This document shows positions 57,216 through 64,000 of a stretch of DNA of 64,000 bases, piece by piece. Within the stretch, counting starts at the first letter, position 1. Each line of letters starts with the position of its first letter. Below the pieces are notes generated by a model that worked only from the letters and a program-made list of their open reading frames with translations, was not told the DNA's origin and made no database searches. The position numbers and the translations under genes were made by a program. The stretch is from Symsagittifera roscoffensis. Its lineage: Eukaryota > Xenacoelomorpha > Acoela > Convolutidae. The DNA is taken from assembly GCF_963678635.1 (NCBI RefSeq), contig NC_087065.1, forward strand, positions 9,819,579 to 9,883,578. The letters run 5' to 3'.

Positions 57216-60200
57216 GAACGATGGGAGTTAACGCAATTATTTATGGGGGAAGATGAGACAAGTAGAAATAAGAAAACAAGCTTAAAATCATACAATTTTT
57301 TGCAGTAGCCAAACGTAAAAGACAACTAAGTGATTACAACTTTCAAGTTTTGGATATTTATTTTCAAGGTTTTGGAAAATGTAGGCTCTCACACATGAAA
57401 ATCTATTATAACCCACTATAATCCATTAAGTAACAAAAATAAATGCCTTGGATCCGGAAAAAAGTTGCCGTGGATTTTAGAAACCATCCAAATAGTTCTG
57501 GGCCTAACTTACAGATACTAATCATACTAACTTTGGTACACAACAAGTTTTCAAGGAACCATCAGTTTGGACATCGATCCTATTTCTAGAGAAAAACAAA
57601 ATCGAAAGCAGGACCGAGATTCAGCACAATACATAAAATCAGGACAGCCATGAGATTAATTTTTAAGAGTCGAAAATCTGTCAAAGGATAGCTCAATAGC
57701 TAAGCTCTTCAGTGTTTAGTAAACTATTTTTTACTGGCTATATACTCTCGGATTTAGAAAAAGAAGAAGAAATATAAGAAAGATTTTGTCTCGGAGTGGT
57801 GACAGTATTTTTCAGCATTGCTGCATCAAACTCTATTCAGTGCGTTTTTAACTTTGATCATAGGTAGCTATCACAATACCATAACAGTAGTGAATAATCG
57901 ATGGAAAATTGCTGATTTTTTTTGCAAAATATGATAGATTTTTCATTAAATGAAATATAATTAACTTTCGCACTCAGCTTACCGATTCGTTTATGCTAGG
58001 TCATAGCCACCAGCACTTCCTTTCGAACGTTTTCTGTATTTTATATCGAGGCTCTCAGGAAAACAAATAATCATCACACAGATTTTTTCAAACTGAATAG
58101 CAAAGTTCAAAAAAAACGTTAGTCGAGATTTAAAAAAAAGCGGTAAACTCCCGTCGAGATAGATAGAAGCGCAACTGAGACATGATTGCTTCAGAATAGA
58201 GCTGCTTGTAAGATTCTTCTAAAAAAAACGAAGAGTGTTTTTGTTCTTACAATTGAACGCATAGATGAACGAGTTCCTTAAAAACCGGGTCCTCGTTAAA
58301 AATATCAATAAAAAACTTGAAAAGACTTGAAATATCGAAAAACTTCACAAAATATTTACAGTTTTAAAATGCTTGAATCACTCAGACTTTTGTACAATCT
58401 TACAAAAAGGGACTCGACTTCAATTAGGGTGATTTTGAAACAAACCGCTTACCTTGAATTCCTGTTGTTAGTCACAATGGCTCGTTTAGTTCTGACTTGC
58501 CACTTTCAAATAGCAGGTTATCAAGAATGCGGCGCGAAAGGCTTTAATCATGAATTTTGATCCTTGCTAGTCTAGTGAATTAGAAACTGAGACAGTAAAA
58601 TTAAGATATTTGAAAATATTCTGAAAAAAAACGGAAGTTGGGATCCATTTTCAATCGATTTTTGGGCTTATTTGGGTCTTTAAATTTTAAAACTGCGGTC
58701 ACTTCTCCCGATAATAAATTGACTTTGAGGCCAAATTGCTGTCCGATTATTGCATGATGAAAAAAATCTATGCGGTGTGATTGAGGTGTGATAAAAAGCC
58801 AAGGGAGGAATTTGCGACTTCCTTTCTTTCCTCTGGGAACCTTTAAGTTTCATTATTTTTTCATACCTTCGCTCCAGTGGCCAGATTTTTGGCTTGATTG
58901 TGAAATACACCCTCGCATGTTAAGCCTTCAGGTACTCCAAATGTATGATTGTCCTTTTAAATAGTGAAACGATCGAACCTTGCGGCGGTTTACAAATATT
59001 TAAGCTCACGAAGAGCGGAAAAAATGTTATCTCTTAGAATTTCTGAAAAAGTAGAAACATAAATTAAGGGTTTAGTTGAAAAAGAACATGTTTTTAATGG
59101 GGTCCTAAAAGTCATGTAATAAATCAATGAAGGGTCGTAAATCTTTGATTACTAAATAATAACTCAGTTTTAGTTTGTTAGGCTAGGGAATTTGTTAGTT
59201 CCACGGTTGACAGCATGAAGCATAAATTCATCTCCGATTGACATCATAAAAAAATTAATAAATTGGTGCAAAGACTGGTCTTACAGCAAAAAGAAAGCAA
59301 AGTTTATTGTTTGTTTATGAATATTTTTGTAACTGCGGAACTGTCTGACAGTTTTAAAAACGCAGTTTTAAAACAACTAATTCTATCCAACTGGTTTCTG
59401 AAGTTAAAAAGGGTTGTCAAAGAAAACTTCCAGTTTATATCAGTTTTTGTCAACACTGAAACGGCCTCCGCTAAAAAAAATTAGTTCAACTGTTTGACGC
59501 CAAAATTTTGACCCTAAAAATTATGGATTAATGAATTTTTGAATACCATTTTTTTAAATTGTGATGATAAAAACGTTGGAAAAAGTGATGATAAAAACGT
59601 TTGAAATTGTTTAGAAAACTGATACAAGGGTCAAGAAAACCTTTCAGCTATTTTATCATCAAAAAAACGTCGAAAATTAGGTCCACTTACCTGCATTCAT
59701 GGGCTGAAAAGGTAAAATCTAGCAAAATAAGCAAATGGTATTTAGAATGTGAAATAGCAGCACTTCTTTCTGGGGTTTGCGCCAAATCTAATCGCTTTTG
59801 TGCGAGATCCAATCAAAATAATGAAGCACATTGACATGCAATTTATTCAGCTTGTCTCAGTTCTTTTCAAGCTTTTAGCCCGAAGAGATTGTTAATGTAA
59901 TGCTAACGCATTCGTTTTTGATTTGAAAGGTGATTTTACTAAGCCGCCGCATATTTAGTGGTGATCTCAGTATAATAAAACGAACGATTTCAAAAAATTC
60001 AATACATTAGTACAGATCTACCAAACATGAAAAATCATGCAACCCACATATGAAAAAAATTTCTTTTAGAGCTTCCCTTGTTCAGCGAATCAATTACATT
60101 GAGGCCAGTGAAAACTTCAATGTCATAAAGAAGACATGGCAATGAATTAAAAAGGAGGCGGACTGAAATTTCAATATACTATCAAGTTAAACATTATCTT

Positions 60201-60425
60201 CTTCTTGCTTTTATTGGCAGTTTAAAAAAATGAGAACACAGTTTTTTGTGGTCTTTTTGTTCGTCTCCTTTAATCGTGCAAAGGAAATAGGAAAGTTTAG
60301 AGTTAGGCCGAAATGAAATATTATTTGAAATTGTATTACAGATGTCCTTATTGCAAATTGCAAAAAAGAATATTAGTCATTTAAAGTTTTCGTCTTAAAT
60401 TAAGGCTAAAAAGTGAGCTAGTCAT
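57216..60425. other. Gene-free stretch
   Basis: Several frames of 73-77 codons (58327-58560, 58680-58910, 59263-59484, 59601-59834) lack recognisable domains. No RNA gene or repeat seen. Confidence 0.45.
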
Positions 60426-60687
60426 CCCGGTTAAAATTGGTTATGATGCGATCATCGTGACCGGTGCGACTCAAAAAAAGTATTTTTAAACTTTGCGTGA
60501 CTCAAAAAAACATAGTGTGGTTTTCGCGAACAAAGTATTTTTGGGCGACTTTGCAAACAAGCAAAATGATGTTTCCAAAGTCACAAAATGGTATGTTGCA
60601 GCGTTACACCCAAAATGATATGTTGCGGTTTACGCGAACTATGTTGAGGTTTTGCGCGAACCAAGTTGCGAGTTTGCGTGACAATGC
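60426..60687. repeat. Degenerate minisatellite of TGCGGTTTGCGCGAAC-like units
   Basis: Repeated degenerate blocks such as TATGTTGCGGTTTACGCGAA, TATGTTGAGGTTTTGCGCGA and AAGTTGCGAGTTTGCGTGAC, about 25-35 bases long. The overlapping 78-codon frame is a by-product. Confidence 0.6.
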
Positions 60688-62220
60688 AAAAGAAAGCTAA
60701 GTACCATGGTTTTTGGTACCTGTCAAAACAAAATATACAGCACTGCTGAACAACTACAATTAAGATATCAGAAGACGAAGACAGGAAGTACGAAGAAAAC
60801 TCACTGGAAACTAACCAAGAGACACATAGGCATGAAAACTACAAATAATTTTATCAAGCAATAGGGAAAGAGTGACAAAAATGCTTCGCTCATAAAAACA
60901 CTAAAAACACGAAATCGGAAATAATTTTTTCCCCCAAAATTTGCGAATGTTTGAAAGTAGACTTTTATAGGATAGTAATTTTCTTGAATATTTCCAATAA
61001 AATCTTACAGAATTAGATAAAAAACAGTCTTGAATGTTTGGAAACACAACTTGTGAGAGATATGTTCCTAACCAAAGAAAGCAATGTCGAAGTACGGAAG
61101 AAATTTTCCATTGAATAGCTAACACCAGAAAATAACGAGACAAATGTACTAGAACATGAGAAAGGCACTAAAATTCACCACCATTATTAAAATTTCCGGT
61201 TGTGTTTTTTTCGAACAAGATCTGCTACGTTACCAACCCTCAAAAAATTGGAGAATCAGAAAAGCAAAAATGGCGGAAAACAGTTAGAGAAAGAACGCAT
61301 TGGAGTATGCCCAGCAAGAACAAAACATGTTATATCTCTGGCAAGAAAGGACAATTTGCAGAGTACGACTGGAGACCAAACAAAAGTCAGGACAATCAAA
61401 ACGTGTTAGAAAACCAAAACAAACATTCAACAAAAAAATCTTGGTTGCGATCACAATTTGTAGTAAATAAGGACGATTTTAGATTTTAGGCAGTCGACAA
61501 AAAATCCAAAACTAGTATCATCCTGGAAAAATTAAAAATCATAAAAAATCAATATCCTCATACTTCTCATATGAAAGCCAAAAGGTTCAGAAGATTTTTG
61601 AAGTGCAACTTGTAGAAAATACATCGTCCAAAATCGAAAAAAAAACTTCACTCAGCAAATCCAGTATTGTGCATGAAGAAAGAATTGCTTCACAAACTAA
61701 AAATTGAATTGAACCATTCATTAGACAAAGTTAGACAAAATTACTTAAAAGCATATCCAGGAACTAGAGTTATCATTAACTTTTTTGATAGAGTATCACT
61801 CAAATTACAATCAACTGGGTGCAAACCCAACAAGGAGAAGTTCTATTTGACAGATAGAACAACGAAATCATTCGGGCAACGATATTTTACCCCGCTTAGG
61901 TAAACTCTAGATAAATTTCGCGCCAACCACAAACTCGAGCAGAGAGATATCTCAAGTAGGAACTAGCAACACCGTACAAAAAATTAAAAGCAATTTGAAG
62001 CAAAAAGCCAGAAACCCTAGAAGACAAGAGTTCAGAAAAAAATGTAAAACATTTTTTTTTCATCACTGAAAGAATGGGTAGAACAAAAATTGTAGAGTTA
62101 ACCCATTTTTGATAGAACCATTAAACGCAATACAGGTTTTAAAAAATAGATTTATTTTCACTGCTGCCTACAGTCAAATTCAGCGTGAACCAACTGCTAG
62201 AAGAATTTTTTTCGAAAATT
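60688..62220. other. Gene-free, A-rich stretch
   Basis: The plus strand is A-rich and gives lysine/asparagine-rich frames (61202-61489, 95 codons; 61667-61903, 78 codons). Neither is recognised. A decayed host or transposon coding segment cannot be excluded. Confidence 0.4.
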
Positions 62221-62731
62221 AACAAGACTGCTCGTATCAGGGCGAAACCCTGAGTGTTTCGACCGCCTTTAAGGTTTATGGAGCAGCAGTAAAAACATTT
62301 AAAAAATTAAATGAAATAAAAGAAAACGAAAATTTTTTTTTCTAAAACTTGAATTTTTTAAATGAAAATCATCCCCCCACACGCCATATAAAGTACAAAA
62401 GAATAGACTTCGCTCCTAGTAACAAATCAATTATGGCAAATAAGCTTCGTTCAACCAGTTTGGAACGATTTATAAGACGGATTAAATCTCCGCTTACGCG
62501 TTAATAGCGCGAATTATATCGCGCGTTAACTGTCCCAAATTGGTCTTTAAAGCCTCATAACTTTACGAAAACTGATCACAGGTGAAATATTTTTCAAATT
62601 TAAGCTCAGGACAACAATGCCTTTTAAAAAATTTTGTCAAAAATGGCTAGTTAAAAGGTCGAAATTTGTCTGAAGAAAAAAAAACCACCCGAGCACAAGT
62701 ATTCCGTTACTTTCGTATCGAAAGTCGGAAC
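62221..62731 (-). mobile_element. GTTCCGAC-family element, full-length, tandem pair (left)
   Basis: 511 bp, from AACAAGACTGCTCGTATCAG to the 5' hairpin ending GTCGGAAC. The 3' hairpin has a T·G wobble (CAGGGT-TTC-GCCCTG). The next copy abuts it. Confidence 0.93.
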
Positions 62732-63265
62732 AACAAAACTGCTCCTATCAGGGCGAAGTTCTGGATGTTCCGACTGCCCTCTAAGGTTTATGGAGCAGTA
62801 ATAACATTAAAAAATTAAATGCAATAAAATAAAACAAAATTTTTTTTTCTCTAAATTTTGAATTTATTTTTTGAAAATCATCACCCCACACGCCATTTAA
62901 AAAACAAAAGGATGAGTTTCGCTCCTTGTGACAAATTAATTATGGCAAATAAGCTTCTTTCAACCAATTTGGAACGATTTCTAAGACGGATTAACTCTCC
63001 GCTTACGCGTTAATAGCGCAAAAAATATCGCGCGTTAATTGTTTCAAATTGGCCAAAATGGCAAACTTTAAACCCCCGTAACTTTACGATAATTGATCAC
63101 AGGTAAAATATCTTTTCAAATTTGAGCTCAGGACAACAATATCTTTCGAATGATATAAAAAAAAATCCGTCAAAAATGGCTAGTTAAAAAGTCGAAATTT
63201 GTCTGAAGAAAAAAAACCCACCCCGAGCACAAATATTCCTTTACATTCGTATCAAAAGTCGGAAC
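62732..63265 (-). mobile_element. GTTCCGAC-family element, full-length, tandem pair (right)
   Basis: 534 bp, from AACAAAACTGCTCC to GTCGGAAC. About 12 bases of what may be the next 3' tip (AACAAGATGCTC) follow before unique sequence. Confidence 0.93.
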
Positions 63266-63277
63266 AACAAGATGCTC

Positions 63278-64000
63278 AGAACGGTTCATCATCAACCCTT
63301 TTTTATAGTCACGAAAAAATGGTTTAGTCAAACCAGGCCAAAAATCCAAAACGCTGTGTCAAAACTGAATTATCGCCACAGAAATGACTTGCTGACATTT
63401 TCAGAAATTATATTAAAAAGTTTTAGTATTTAGTGGATAATGCCAAGTAACCAATTTGGTTATCATGAAAAAAACCAATTACTAAGTGTTCATGGACTTT
63501 CATGGACGAAGTTTTACAATGCGCTCAGCCTCAGGTCACAATAAAACTGTTTTTTTAGTTTTCGAAATAAGACGAAGAAAAAATAATCATCAATTGATAA
63601 AAGTGCAGTTTATTTTGTGCCACTGGATCAAATGGTTTAGTTTTGATACAAAAGATCCTGGAACAAGGCACTAAGTCATAAAGGAGACGCAATTAAATTA
63701 ATAAAAACCTAAAAGAGATAATATGGTGGTTTATTGTCACAGTTTGAGTCGCGCTTGACCGTTAAATGATCAAAAAACAATGTTTTTGCTGTGTAACTAT
63801 TATTTAATGCAGCTTTTTAAGAACCTAGATGTGTTTGTGATTGAGTATTTAACCCACATGCCAACTATCAAGGCAATCGAACAATGTCATCGAAAAGCTG
63901 CTTATTGGAAATCGTAGAAATAGGCAAACCTGGCACCGCTGAAAACAAAAAAATTGAACAGCCAAAAGTCGCTGATTTGATTTGTGATACTAGGAGAGGT
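63278..64000. other. Gene-free stretch at window end
   Basis: A 62-codon frame at 63486-63674 is unrecognised. Nothing else seen. Confidence 0.5.

Noticed and set aside
57044-57325. 93-codon minus-strand proline-rich frame
   Set aside because: Lies in the strand-asymmetric C/G block; the proline richness follows from the base composition.
1-64000. CRISPR-like direct repeats, operons, ribosome binding sites or phage modules
   Set aside because: No regularly spaced identical repeats with unique spacers. Coding density and the spliced GPCR exon indicate a eukaryotic genome.

Overview
The window looks like AT-rich, repeat-dominated nuclear DNA from an animal. This rests on three things seen in the sequence: an intron-containing exon of a rhodopsin-class (amine-like) GPCR on the minus strand (26271-26541, consensus donor CAG|GTAAGA), a 5'-truncated non-LTR retrotransposon with reverse-transcriptase motifs (12088-13086), and many short non-autonomous transposable elements. 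I see no operons, rRNA genes, CRISPR array or phage genes. I cannot name the species. Most of the other open frames are short, AT-driven and not recognisable.

The dominant component is one family of about 480-540 bp, called here the 'GTTCCGAC family'. It occurs more than 25 times as full, truncated or decayed copies, on both strands, from the first base to about 63.27 kb. Complete copies start with a long 5' hairpin, have a palindromic centre, and end with nested inverted repeats around a CAGGGC-TTC-GCCCTG hairpin and a CTTGTT tail. Short subterminal inverted repeats (GTTCCGAC / GTCGGAAC), no visible target-site duplication, T-rich insertion points and head-to-tail tandem copies suggest a non-autonomous helentron-like (Helitron2/HINE) element. 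That class assignment is inference. Paired changes in the 3' hairpin suggest the fold itself is maintained.

Layout. 0-9.7 kb: several GTTCCGAC copies plus two copies of an element packed with GCTCGACC motifs (3721-4524, 6919-7610). 9.7-14.2 kb: a GCGGAATCCGC motif cluster and the LINE fragment. 14.2-19.4 kb: an array of GTTCCGAC copies. 19.4-26 kb: a CA microsatellite, two hAT-like MITEs in opposite orientation (one with a perfect 8-bp target duplication) and a 1.45-kb element with about 47-bp inverted termini. 26.2-26.6 kb: the GPCR exon. 28.1-29.5 kb: a compound GTTCCGAC cluster. 30.27-41.0 kb: a direct tandem duplication of about 5.35 kb, nearly identical, each unit carrying a foldback element, a tRNA-like SINE remnant, two convergent unrecognised open frames, and a MITE split by a pair of GTTCCGAC copies. 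41-56 kb: sparse, with a GGAATTGTATGATAAGC inverted-repeat family (45558-46425, 52390-52620), a further MITE (48048-48314) and one GTTCCGAC copy (54163-54633). 56.6-57.3 kb: a 66-bp tandem repeat, then a C-rich block followed by a G-rich block. 60.4-60.7 kb: a minisatellite. 62.2-63.27 kb: two tandem GTTCCGAC copies on the minus strand.

The only convincing host coding sequence is the GPCR exon. The rest of that gene lies to the left on the minus strand in pieces I could not identify, or outside the window, or is missing. The 5.35-kb duplication gives a relative order of events: MITE insertion, then GTTCCGAC insertion into it, then duplication of the whole block.
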